From Micromonospora tarapacensis (GTDB lineage Bacteria > Actinomycetota > Actinomycetes > Mycobacteriales > Micromonosporaceae), in the NCBI RefSeq assembly GCF_019697375.1, contig NZ_JAHCDI010000004.1, positions 1,475,324 through 1,539,323 of the forward strand: 64,000 nucleotides of DNA, written 5' to 3'. Positions within the stretch are counted from its first letter, which is position 1, and every line of letters begins with the position of its first letter. The notes beneath the pieces were generated by a model that did not search any database, was not told the origin of the DNA, and saw nothing but the letters and a program-made list of their open reading frames with translations. This document shows positions 35,181 through 46,300 of the stretch, one piece after another. The position numbers and the translations under genes were made by a program.

Positions 35181-36551
35181 GTGAGCGCGCACGACCAGCA
35201 CGGCGATCCGCTGCCCGAGACCGCGGCGGGCATCCTGGCCGAGGACCGGGCCCACCTCTTCTACTCCTGGTCGGCCCAGCGGCAACTGCGGCCGATGCCG
35301 GTGGCCCGGGCCCTCGGCTCGTACTTCTGGGACTACGAGGGCAACCGCTACCTCGACTTCGCCTCCCAGTTCGTGCACGTCAACATCGGCCACCAGCACC
35401 CGAAGGTGGTGGCGGCGATCCAGCGGCAGGCCGGGCGGCTGTGCACGGTCAGTCCCGCGTTCGGCAACGACCAGCGGGCGCGCGCGGCCCGGCTGATCGC
35501 CGAACGGGCCCCCGGCGACCTCGACCGGGTGCTGTTCACCAACGGGGGCACCGATGCGGTGGAGCACGCGGTGCGGATGGCCCGGCTGGTGACCGGCCGG
35601 CCGAAGGTGCTGGCCGCGTACCGCTCGTACCACGGTGCCTCGCAGCTCGCGCTGCACCTCACCGGTGACCCGCGCCGCTGGCCGGTCGACACCGGCGCGG
35701 CCGGGGTGGTCCACTTCTTCGGCCCCTACCTCTACCGCACCGCGTTCCAGGCGCGCACCGAGCAGGAGGAGGCGCAGCGGGCGCTGGCCCACCTGGAGCA
35801 GGTCGTCGCGCTGGAGGGGCCGGGCACCATCGCCGCCGTCATCCTGGAGCCGGTGGTCGGCACCAACGGGGTGCTGGTGCCCCCGGACGGCTATCTGCCG
35901 GGCGTGCGGGAGCTGTGCGACCGGCACGGGATCCTGCTGATCGCCGACGAGGTGATGGCGGGCTTCGGCCGCGCCGGACGCTGGTTCGCCGTGCAGCACT
36001 GGGACGTCGTACCGGACCTGATCACCTTCGCCAAGGGGGTGAACTCCGGGTACGTGCCGCTCGGCGGGGTGCTGATGGGCCCACGGATCTTCGAGGCGTT
36101 CGCCGACCGACCCTACCCGGGCGGGCTGACCTACTCCGGCCACCCGCTGGCCTGTGCGGCGGCGGTGGCCGCCATCACCGCGATGACCGAGGAACGGATC
36201 GTCGAGCACGCCGAGCACCTCGGTGCCGAGGTGCTCGGCCCCGGGCTGCGCGAGCTGGCCGACCGGCACCCGGTCGTCGGCGAGGTGCGCGGGCTCGGCG
36301 TGTTCTGGGCGCTGGAACTGGTCCGGGACCGCGAGACCCGCGAGATGCTGCCGCCGCTCGGTCCGCCGGGCGGTCCACCCGGCCCGATGGACGAGTTGGC
36401 GGCGGCCTGCCGCAAGCGCGGGCTGTGGCCCTTCCTGCACACCAACCGGGTCCACGTCCTGCCCCCGTGCACCGCGACCGAGCAGGAGGTCCGCGAGGGC
36501 CTGGACATCCTCGACGAGGCGCTGTCCGTCGTGGACGGCCAGCACCGATGA
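35181..36551 (+). CDS. Class III PLP aminotransferase
   Basis: 456 residues. Landmarks are SYHGAS near residue 150, the cofactor Asp in LLIADEVMAGFGRAG near 255 and the PLP Lys in ITFAKGVNSGYVPLGG near 283. The group includes beta-alanine/beta-aminoisobutyrate and taurine:pyruvate aminotransferases that act on omega or beta amino groups. That agrees with a pathway in which glutamate mutase and the decarboxylase make 3-amino-2-methylpropionate, but the substrate is not determined by sequence. GTG 35181 start. Its stop overlaps a 19-codon reading frame that in turn overlaps NRPS 2. Confidence 0.8.
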   Translation: MSAHDQHGDPLPETAAGILAEDRAHLFYSWSAQRQLRPMPVARALGSYFWDYEGNRYLDFASQFVHVNIGHQHPKVVAAIQRQAGRLCTVSPAFGNDQRARAARLIAERAPGDLDRVLFTNGGTDAVEHAVRMARLVTGRPKVLAAYRSYHGASQLALHLTGDPRRWPVDTGAAGVVHFFGPYLYRTAFQARTEQEEAQRALAHLEQVVALEGPGTIAAVILEPVVGTNGVLVPPDGYLPGVRELCDRHGILLIADEVMAGFGRAGRWFAVQHWDVVPDLITFAKGVNSGYVPLGGVLMGPRIFEAFADRPYPGGLTYSGHPLACAAAVAAITAMTEERIVEHAEHLGAEVLGPGLRELADRHPVVGEVRGLGVFWALELVRDRETREMLPPLGPPGGPPGPMDELAAACRKRGLWPFLHTNRVHVLPPCTATEQEVREGLDILDEALSVVDGQHR

Positions 36552-36607
36552 CTACCGAACCCGAATCCGACCGTCGTCACCGCAGTCCGTGCCGAGGAGC
36601 GACATGA
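36548..36607 (+). CDS. Possible 19-residue coupling micro-ORF
   Basis: An ATG at 36548 overlaps the aminotransferase stop (ATGA), and its TGA at 36605-36607 overlaps the NRPS 2 ATG at 36604 (ATGA). The encoded 19 residues are hydrophilic (MTTEPESDRRHRSPCRGAT) and match nothing I know. It is far too short for an MbtH protein. It may simply carry ribosomes from one gene to the next, or be chance. Confidence 0.3.
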   Translation: MTTEPESDRRHRSPCRGAT

Positions 36608-39600
36608 ACCAGCACGCCCAACGCCTGTCCACCCTCACCGCCGAGCAGCGCGCGTTGCTGCTCAAGCAGGTCGGCGCCCAGTTGACCGAACGCCAGCGCC
36701 CGGCCACCCGGATCCCCGCCGCGCGCAGCCCGGTGGCCGCGCGCCGGTGTCCTACCTACAGGAACAGCTGTGGTTCCTCGACCAGCTGGTGCCCGGGCAG
36801 TCGACGTACAACGTGCCGTCGGTGTTCCGGCTGGAGGGGACGCTGGACCTGGCGGCGCTGCGCCGGGCCCTGGCCGACGTCGTCGATCGGCACGAGGCGT
36901 TGCGGACCACCGTCCGGGCCGAGAACGGCGTGCCGTACCAGCAGGTCGCCCAGCCGGGGGAGCAGCCGCACCAGCTGGTGGTGGACGATCTCAGCGACGT
37001 GGTGGATCCGGTGGCCCGGCTGGCGGAGGCACAGCGGCGGGTGCAGGAGGAGATCCGCCGTCCGTTCGACCTGGCCACCGGGCCGCTGTTCCGCTCGCTG
37101 CTGGTCCGTCTCGACGAGACCGACCACCTGCTCGCCGTCACCATGCACCACGTCGCCTCCGACGGCTGGTCGCAGGCGGTGCTCACCAACGAGCTGTCCG
37201 AACTGTACGCGGCCCACCACGCCGGCCGCCCGCCGGCGCTCGAACCACTGCCCGTGCAGTACGGCGACTACGCGGCCTGGCAGCGCAACCAGCTCACCGA
37301 CGACGTCTTCGCCGGCCAGCTCGACCACTGGCAGCAGCGGCTGCGCGGGCTGCCCACCCTGGAACTGCCCACCGACCGGCCCCGGCCGGCGACGATGTCG
37401 TACCGCAGCGCCGCGGTGTCCCACACCCTCGACGGTGACCTGTTGCAACGGCTGCGCCAGCTGTCGGCCCGCAACAACACCACCCTGTTCATGACGCTGA
37501 TGACGGCGTACCAGGCGGTGCTGGCCCGCTACAGCGGTCAGGACGAGATCGTCGTCGGCACCACCACCACCGGCCGCGAGCCGGCGGAGCTGGAACCGCT
37601 GATCGGCTACTTCGTGAACATGGTGGTGCTGCGCACCGACGTCGCCGACGACCCGACCTTCGGCGAGCTGCTGCAACGGGTCCGTGGCGTGGTGCTGGAG
37701 GCGTGGAAGCACCAGCAGGTGCCGTTCGAGAAGGTCGTCGAGCGGATCCAACCGGTCCGCGACCCGTCGCGCAATCCGCTCTTCCAGGTGGGTCTGCAAC
37801 TGCTCGGCAGCGCCACCCAGAGCACCGAGCCGAACCTGCCCGGCCTCGCCGTCACCTCGCTCGACGCCAACCCGGGCGGCCACCCGTTCGACCTGTCCAT
37901 CACCGCCACCGAGAGCCCCGACCAGCTGCGCCTGGTGGCCGACTACTCGGTGGACCTGTTCGACGAGCCACGGATGGCGCGGCTGCTGCGGCACCTGGAA
38001 CGGGTGCTGCGCACCGCCGTCGACTCGCCCGACACCCCACTGTCGGCGCTGCCGCTGCTCGACGAGGAGGAGCGGACGCTGCTGCTGCACACCTGGCAGG
38101 GGCCGAAGGGGGAGCGGGCCCGCGAACCGGTGCACGTGCAGATCGCGCGGCTCGCCGCCGAACGTCCGGACCTGGTGGCGGCCACCATGGACGGTGCCGA
38201 GCTGACCTACGGCGAGTTGGATCGGCGCGCCCGGGTGCTGGCCCACCGGTTCCGGGCGCTCGGCGTGGGCCGGGACGACATCGTCGCGCTGCTGCTGGAA
38301 CGGGGCTTCGACCTGATCGTCGGCATGGTCGCCGCGCAGCAGGCCGGCGGCGCCTTCGTGGTGATGGACCCCGGTCACCCGGTCCGCCGCATCGAGTTCA
38401 TCCTCACCGACACCGCTGCCAAGGCGGTGGTCACCCGGTCCGCGTTGGCCGACCGGCTGCCGGAGGACACCACCGCCACGGCGGTGCTCGTCGACGCCGA
38501 CTGGACGCGGCTGGAGCAGGCGGCTGCCGGCGCGGCGCCGCCGGACGAGCTGGCCGACGAGAACTCCCTGGCCTACGTGCTCTACACCTCCGGGTCGACC
38601 GGCAAGCCCAAGGGCGTGATGATCGAGCATCACGCGCTGAACACCTTCCTGCTCTGGCTCGGCAACATCTTCGACTTCGGGCCCGGCGACCGGCTGCTCC
38701 AGCACATGGCGCCGATCTTCGACTTCGCCGAGGGCGAGATCTTCACCGCGCTGACCCGCGGGGTGACAATGGTCTTCGTTCCCGAGGAGCACCGCACCGA
38801 CCCGGACGTGATCGGGCGACTGCTGGTCTCCGAGCGGATCACCTACATCGGCGGGCCACCGGCCATCCTGGGCCGGATCCCGCCGGGCGCATACCCGGAC
38901 CTGAAGTACATGATCGCCGGTGGCGAGGCGGTGACCGGTGACCTGATCAACCGGTGGAACACCCCGGGCCGCCGGTTCATCAACGGGTACGGGCCCACCG
39001 AGGCGGCCGTCGGCTGCATCTTCTACGAGTGCGAGCACCGCACCTGGGTCGGCCAGCCGCCGATCGGTCGGGCCATGCCGAACCGGGTGGCGTACGTGCT
39101 GGACCGGTGGAACAACCTCCAGCCGATCGGGGTGCCCGGCGAGGTGGTCACCGGCGGCGAGGGCCTGGCCCGCGGCTACCTCAACCGCCCCGAGCTGACC
39201 GCGGAGAAGTTCCTCGACGACCCGTACCGGCCGGGGGAGCGGATGTACCGCACCGGCGACCTCGGCCTGTGGACCGAGGACGGGCAGATCCAGTTCCTCG
39301 GTCGCATCGACACCCAGGTCAAGCTCAACGGGCTGCGTATCGAGCTGGAGGAGATCGAGTCGACGCTCACCGCGCACCCCGGCGTCGCCGAGGCGGCGGT
39401 GGCGCTGCGCGAGGACAGCCCCGGCACCAAGCGACTCGTCGGCTACGTGGTGCCGGCGGGTGCGGCGGCACCGGGCACCGAGGACCTGCGCGAGCACCTG
39501 CTGGCCGACCTGCCGCCGTACATGGTGCCGCACGCCTTCGTGGCCCTGGAGGTGCTGCCGCTGACCAGCGTCGGCAAGGTGGACCGCAACCGGCTTCCGG

Positions 39601-42600
39601 CGCCCGAGGAGGCCGGCCCCGCCGACCTGGTCTTCGTCGCCCCACGTACGCCGGCGGAGCAGCAGGTCGCCGAGATCTTCGCGGCGGTGCTGGGTGTCGA
39701 GCAGGTCGGCGCCGACGCGAACTTCTTCGAACTGGGCGGCAACTCGCTGATGGCGGCCCGGGTGCTGTCCCGGATCACCGAACTGGGCGGGGTCAGCGCG
39801 ACCATGCGTGACTTCTACACCGGGCCACGGGTCAGCGAGATCGCGCAGCTGCTGGCCGGCGCCGCCGACGTGGTACCGGCCGCCGTCGACGCGGTACCGG
39901 CCGCCGTCGACGCGGTACCGGCCGGCGCCGCGGCAGCGCCAATGGCCGACCCGACACGGGCCCGGCTGGAGCAGGAGATCGCCGACCTGGAGCAGCGGCT
40001 GCGGGCCGCCCGGGCGGCGCTGGCCGGGCAGGACGGCCCGGATGCGGCGACGCCCGGCGGGCACGAGGGGCAGCGGCTGCCGCTGTCGCCGACGCAGGAG
40101 CAGCTGTGGTTCCTGGAACAGCTCGCACCGGGTCAGCCGACCTACCACATCCCGGTGCCGGTGCGGCTGACCGGGCCGCTTGACGCCGACCTGCTCGGGC
40201 GGGCGCTGACCGCCGTCGTGGCCCGCCACGAGGCGTTGCGCACGACCTTCGGCGCCGACGAGGACACCCCGTACCAGCTGGTGTCGCCCGCCGGTGAGGT
40301 GCCGATGCCGGTGCGCGACCTGGGCCCGGTCGACCCCGCCGACCGGGAGCAGGCGCTGCACGCCGAGTTGGCACGCGACGCCACCGCGCCGTTCGACCTG
40401 GGCCGCGACCTGATGCTGCGGGCCCGGCTGCTCCGCCTCGACGCCCAGGAGCACGTGCTGAGCCTGGTGCTGCACCACATCTGCGCCGACGGCTGGTCGG
40501 CCGGCGTGCTGGTGCGCGACCTCGCCGAACTGTACGACGCGCTGCGCCACGACCGGCAACCGCAGCTGCCCGGACTGCGCCTGCAGTACGCCGACCACGC
40601 GCTGGCCCAGCGCCGGCAACTCGACGGCGGTGAGCTGGAGCCGCAACTGGCGTACTGGGCGCGGCAGTTGGCCGACGCGCCCGTGCTGGACCTGCCCGCC
40701 GACCGGCCCCGCCCGGCCACGGCCAGCAACCGGGGGGCGTTGCTGGTGCACCGGATGCCCGCCGACGTGCTGCACGGGTTGCGCCGGGTGGCCCAGCGCG
40801 AGCAGGCCAGCACGTACGCGGTACTGCTCGCCGGCTTCAAGACGGTGCTGATGCGTTACACCGGGGTGGACGACGTGGTCGTCGGCACCGCCGGTGCCGG
40901 CCGTGGCCGGCCCGAACTGGAGGATCTGGTCGGCTTCTTCGTCAACATGCTCGCCCTGCGCACGGACCTCTCCGGTGATCCGAGTTTCGCGGCGGCGGTC
41001 CGGCGCACCATGGGCACCCTGCTGGCCGCGTGGGAGCACCAGGACGCACCGTTCGAGCGGGTGGTCGGCCGGCTCGGCCGGCGCCGCGACCCCAGCCGCA
41101 ACCCGGTCTTCCAGGTCTCCATCGACCTGCTCAGCGGCGACCTGGTCGACTTCCGGTTCCCCGGGCTCGCGGCCGAGTTCCTCGACGTCGATCCCGGCGT
41201 GTCCCGCTTCGACATGGCCATCAACGCGTACGAGGAGACCGACGGGATCACCTTCCGGGTGGAGTACGCGACGGACCTGTTCGACACCCATCGGGTCGAG
41301 GCGATGTTCCGCCACCTGGAGCGGGTGCTGCGGGCCGCCGTCGACGCGCCGGACACGCCGCTGTCGGCCCTGCCGCTGCTGGACGACGACGAACGCGCCG
41401 AACTGCTCGCGTTGGCCGGTGGCGAGCGCCGCGAGCACCGCCCGACCACGCTGCCGGAACTGTTCGCGGCGAGCGTGACCCGCGGCCCTCAGGCCACCGC
41501 GGTGATCGCCGCCGAGGGCAGCCTGAGCTACGCCGAACTGGACGAGCGCAGCCGCCGGCTGGCCGCCCGCCTGCGTGCCGAGGGCGTGCGCACCGGTGAC
41601 ATCGTGCCGGTGCTGCTGGACCGGAGCGTGGCCGAGGTGGTCAGCGTGCTGGCGGTGCTGCGGGCCGGCGCGGCGTACGCCCCGATGGACCCGGCCGCGC
41701 CGCCGAGCCGGCTGGCCTTCCAGGTCCGCGACACCGGCGCCCGGGTGGTGGTGGGCGACGCGGCGCTGGCCGGCACGTTGGCCGGGGTGACCGCGGTCGA
41801 TCCACACGCCGACGTGGCACCGGCGGGCGACGAGCCGGGGCCGGCGGACCTGTCGCCCTCCTCGCTGGCGTACGTGCTGTTCACCTCCGGCTCGACCGGC
41901 GAACCGAAGGGCGTGCTGATCGAGCACGGCATGGTCGCCGGCTATCTGGAGTGGATGGTGCCGGATTTCGCGGTCGGCCCGCAGTCCCGGGTGCTGCACT
42001 GCTGCGCCCCGGTGTTCGACCTGGCCGTCGGCGAGATGTTCAGCGCACTGGCGGCCGGGGCGGCCGTGGTGGTGGCCGGCCGGGACGACGTGCACCGGCC
42101 GGGCGCGTTGATCGAGCTGGCCCGCGACACCGGTGCGACGCACGTCTTCACCACACCCACCGTGCTGGGGCTGCTCGACCCCGCCCGGCTGCCCGCGCTG
42201 CGCTCGGTGATGATGGCCGGCGAGCCGGCCCCGCCGTCGCTGGTGGCAGCATGGAACGTCGACGGTCGGCGGGTGTTCAACCTGTACGGCCCGGCCGAGG
42301 CGACCGTCGGCTGCACCTGGTACGAGTGCCCGACCGGTGCCGAGCCGGCCCCACCGGTGCCGATCGGCCGGCCGATGCCGAACCGTCGGGTGTACGTCGT
42401 CGACGACACCGGGCAGCTGGCCCCGGTCGGCGTGCCCGGCGAGCTGGTCATCGCCGGAATCGGCGTGGCGCGCGGCTACCTCGACCGGCCCGAGCTGACC
42501 GACGCCGCGTTCGGCGCCGACGAGCGGGCCGGCCAGGGCGGGCGTACCGCAGTGGTGACCTGGGGCGGTGGAACCGGGCCGGGCAACTGGAGTTCCTCGG

Positions 42601-43246
42601 CCGCCGCGACGGTCAGGTGAAGCTGCGCGGCCTGCGGGTCGAGCTGGGCGAGGTCGAGCACGCGCTGCGGACGGTGCCCGGCGTGCGGCGTGCCGCCGCG
42701 GCGGTGCACGGCACGGGCGCGGCGGCGGTCCTGGTCGGCTACGTGGTCGGCGACCTCTCCGACGCCGACGTCGAGTCGCTGCGGCCGGCGCTGGCCGGGA
42801 AGCTGCCCGGCTACCTGGTGCCGAACGTGGTGCTGCGCCTGCCGGAGTTGCCGCTGACCCGCACCGGCAAGGTGGACCGCAAGCGGCTGCCCGCGCCGGA
42901 GGCCGGCGCCGCGCGGACGGCCTACGTCCCGCCGGGCACCGACGACGAGCGGGTCGTGGCCGGCGTCTTCGCCGAGTTGCTCGGCCTGGAGCGGGCCGGC
43001 CGTGACGACGAGTTCTTCCTACGTGGCGGCAACTCGTTGCAGGCGATCCGGGCGGTGGGCCGGCTCAACGACGCGCTCGGCGTGCCGCTGACCGTGCGGG
43101 ACTTCTACACCGCACCGACCGTCGCGGCCCTGGCGGACCTGGCCGGGCGGCGGCGGGCCGCCGAGCAGGCGGCGCAATGGCAGCTGCTGGACGAGATCGA
43201 GCAGCTCAGCGACGACGAGGTGGAACGGCTGCTGGCGGCGGACTGA
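36604..43246 (+). CDS. NRPS 2: C-A-PCP-C-A-PCP (reading frame broken near 36740 and 42545)
   Basis: Two complete modules, about 2214 residues once repaired. The N-terminal docking-like helix (LSTLTAEQRALLLKQV) begins at ATG 36604 with an AGGAGCG site. The frame then shifts between 36736 and 36746 and SYLQEQLWFLDQL follows. C1 has MHHVASDG, A1 has YTSGSTGKPKG and IFDFAEGEIF, PCP1 NFFELGGNSL. A 21-base tandem repeat and a coiled-coil linker follow. C2 has LHHICADG, A2 has VFDLAVGEMF, then a second shift near 42535-42555 before YRSGDLGRWNRAG, and PCP2 FFLRGGNSL. Pocket codes by eye: DFGGIGGVGK and DLGFMALVGK, neither known to me. No epimerase. Confidence 0.88.
39867..39929 (+). repeat. Three 21-base tandem repeats in the linker of NRPS 2
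   Basis: Units at 39867-39887, 39888-39908 and 39909-39929, core GACGCGGTACCGGCCGCC, encode DVVPAAV, DAVPAAV and DAVPAGA. They lie in frame between PCP1 and the second condensation domain, before a charged helix (LEQEIADLEQRLRAARAAL). Copy number could vary between strains without breaking the frame. Confidence 0.8.
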
Positions 43247-43311
43247 TCGCCGGTCGCACCGCTGGGCCCGCCGCCACGGCGGCGGGCCGGCGGTGTCCTG
43301 AGAGGAGTGAG

Positions 43312-46300
43312 ATGTCCGACGAGACCTTCGACGGCAGGGTCGCCCAACTGGACGAGCGCCGGCGGCTGCTGCTGCAACGGCTGCGCGAGCAGCGCCGGCA
43401 GCAGCCGGCGACGATCGGTGCCCGGCCGGCCGGCGACGAACGGGTGCCGCTGTCGCGGGCCCAGGAGCAGCTGTGGTTCCTGGCCCAGCTCGCCCCGGCC
43501 GAGCCGACGTACAACCTGGTGCAGGCCTCGTACCTGGCCGGCGAGCTGGACAGCGGGGCGTTGCGGCGGGCCCTGGACGAGGTGGTCCGCCGGCACGAGG
43601 CGTTGCGCACGGTCGTGGAGACCGCGGACGGCGAGGCGTACCAGCGGGTGCTGCCGCCCGGCCCGGTCACCCTGGCCACCGGCGACGTGTCCCACCTGCC
43701 GCCCGGCGAGCGCCGCGCGGCGACCCTGGCCCTGTTGCAGGAAAAGGAGGTGCACCGCCCGTTCGACCTGGCCGCGGGGCCGCTGTTCCGGGCGCGGCTG
43801 GTGCGGCTCGGGCCGACCGAGCACGCCCTCGCCCTCGCCGTGCACCACATCGTGGTGGACGGCTGGTCGATGGGCCTGGTCATCCGCGAGCTGGGCGCCG
43901 CCTACGACGCCTACCGCCGCGGCGGCCGGCCCGAGCTGCCCCCGCCGCCGCTGCAGTACCCGGACTTCGCCCGTTGGCAGCGCCGGCACCCGGCGCCCGC
44001 CGACCTGGAGGTCCACCTGCGGTACTGGGCGGACCGGCTGGCCGACCTGCCCACCCTGGAGCTGCCCACGGACCGGCCGCGGCCGGCCACCGCGTCGTTC
44101 ACGGGCGCGATGCTCGACCACCCGCTGGACCCGCAGCTGCACGCCGGGGTGCAGGCGCTGGCGAAGGAGGCCGGCGCGAGCCCGTTCATGGTGCTGGTGG
44201 CGGCCTTCGGCGCGCTGCTCGCCCGCTACACCGGCGCCGACGACCTGGCCGTCGGCACGACCTTCGGCGGGCGCAGCCGGCCGGAGCTGGAGGGCGTGGT
44301 CGGGTTCTTCGCCAACATGGGCGTGCTGCGGCTGGACGCCTCCGGCGATCCGAGCTTCGCCACCCTCGTCGACCGGGCCCGGGACACCTGCCTCGGCGCC
44401 TGGGAACACCAGGACGCCCCGTTCGAGCGGGTGGTGCAGCGCCTCGCGCCACCCCGCGACCCGAGCCGCAACCCGCTGTTCCAGGTGGCCGTGCAACTGC
44501 TCGACGGGTCCACCTGGGGCGGGCCGGCGCTACCCGGCACCGACAGCGACCCCGTCGACCTGCGACTGGACCGGTCCCGCTTCGACATGATGGTCAGCCT
44601 GATCGACCACGGCGACCGGTACTCGGTGCTGACCGAGTACTCGACCGACCTGTTCGAGGCGCGGCGGGTACGCACGATGCTCGACCACCTCGCCCGGCTG
44701 CTCGACGCCGGCCTGGCCGACCCGGGCACGCGCCTGTCGCGGTTGCCGCTGCTCGACCCCGCCGAACGGGAACGGGTGCTGGCCGTCGGCGCCGGTGAGC
44801 GGCGGGAGGTGGCCGCGGCCACCGTCCTGCAGCTCGTCCGCGCTCAGGCCGAGCGCACCCCCGATCTGGTGGCGGTGCGACACGGCGACGACGAGCTGAC
44901 CTACCGCGAGCTGCTGGACCGGGCCGTCCGGCGGGCGGCCGGGCTGCGGGCCGCCGGGCTGCGCCCCGGCGACCGGGTTCCGGTGCTGCTCGACCGGGGC
45001 GTCGACGAGGTGCTGAGCCCGCTGGCGATCTGGCACGCCGGCGGGGTGTACGTCCCACTGGACACCGCGGCGCCGCCGAACCGGCTGCGCCGGATCCTGA
45101 CCAACTGTGCGGCCCGGCTGCTGCTGACCCGTGTCGAACACGCCGCCGGGGTGCCGGACGGGCCCTGGCGGACGCTGCTGCTCGACTCCGGCGACCTCGA
45201 CTCCGGCGACCTGGCCCCGGATGTCACCGCCGGAGCGGACGGACCCGGGCCCGACGATCTGGCGTACGTGTTGCACACCTCGGGCACGACCGGGGATCCG
45301 AAGGGCGTCCAGCTGCCGCACCGGGGATTCGTCACCTACCTGGACTGGATGCGGGACCTGTGGCGCTGCGGGCCCGGCGACCGGGTACTGCACGGCTGCG
45401 CGCCGGTGTTCGACCTGGCCGCCGGGGAGGTGCTGGCGGCGCTCACCTCCGGCGCCACCGTGGTCGTGATCGGGAAGGATCGGCTGCTCTCACCGGACGG
45501 GCTCGCCGGCGTGCTGGAGCAGGAGCGGATCACCCACCTCTTCCTGACCCCGACCACCCTCGGCCTCGCCGAGGGGGACACCGACCGGTTCGGCGCGCTG
45601 CGGGAGGTGCTGGTCGGTGGGGAGGTCTGCCCCGCCGACCTGGTCGCCCGCTGGGCGCGCCCCGGACGGCGACGGTTCGTCAACCTGTACGGCCCGACCG
45701 AGGCCACCGTCGGCTGCCTCGCACACGACTGCACCGACTGGTCGGCGTCCACCCCACCGCCCATCGGCCGGTCGATGCCGAACCGCCGCACCTATGTGGT
45801 CGACCGCTGGGACAATCCGGTGCCGCCGGGGGTGCCGGGGGAGATCCTGGTCGGCGGTGCGGCGCTGAGCACCGGCTACCTCAACGACGTCGGGCTGACC
45901 GCGCGGCGGTTCACCGGCGATCCGTTCGTCCCCGACGGGCGGGTCTACCGCACCGGGGACCGGGGGCACTGGGACGCCGACGGGCGGCTGCACTTCGACG
46001 GCCGGTTGGACGGGCAGGTCAAGCTGCGCGGGCTGCGCGTCGAACTGGACGAGATCGAGGCGACGCTGAGCCGGCACCCGGCCGTCACGCGGGCCGCCGT
46101 GACGGTGGTACGCGACGGCAACGGGGTGCAGCGGCTCGTCGGGTACGTGGTGGACGCGGCCGTTCCGGCCGACGACGTGGCACTGCGTACGCACCTGGCC
46201 GCGGAACTGCCCGCGCACCTGGTGCCCGGCCACCTCGTCCGGTTGCCGGCGTTGCCGCTGACCACCAGCGGAAAGGTCAACCGGCGGATGCTGCCGGCCC

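Noticed and set aside
36756-42143. A 1795-codon open frame on the minus strand opposite NRPS 2
   Set aside because: Same reason: low-complexity composition and no motifs, while the plus strand encodes complete NRPS domains.
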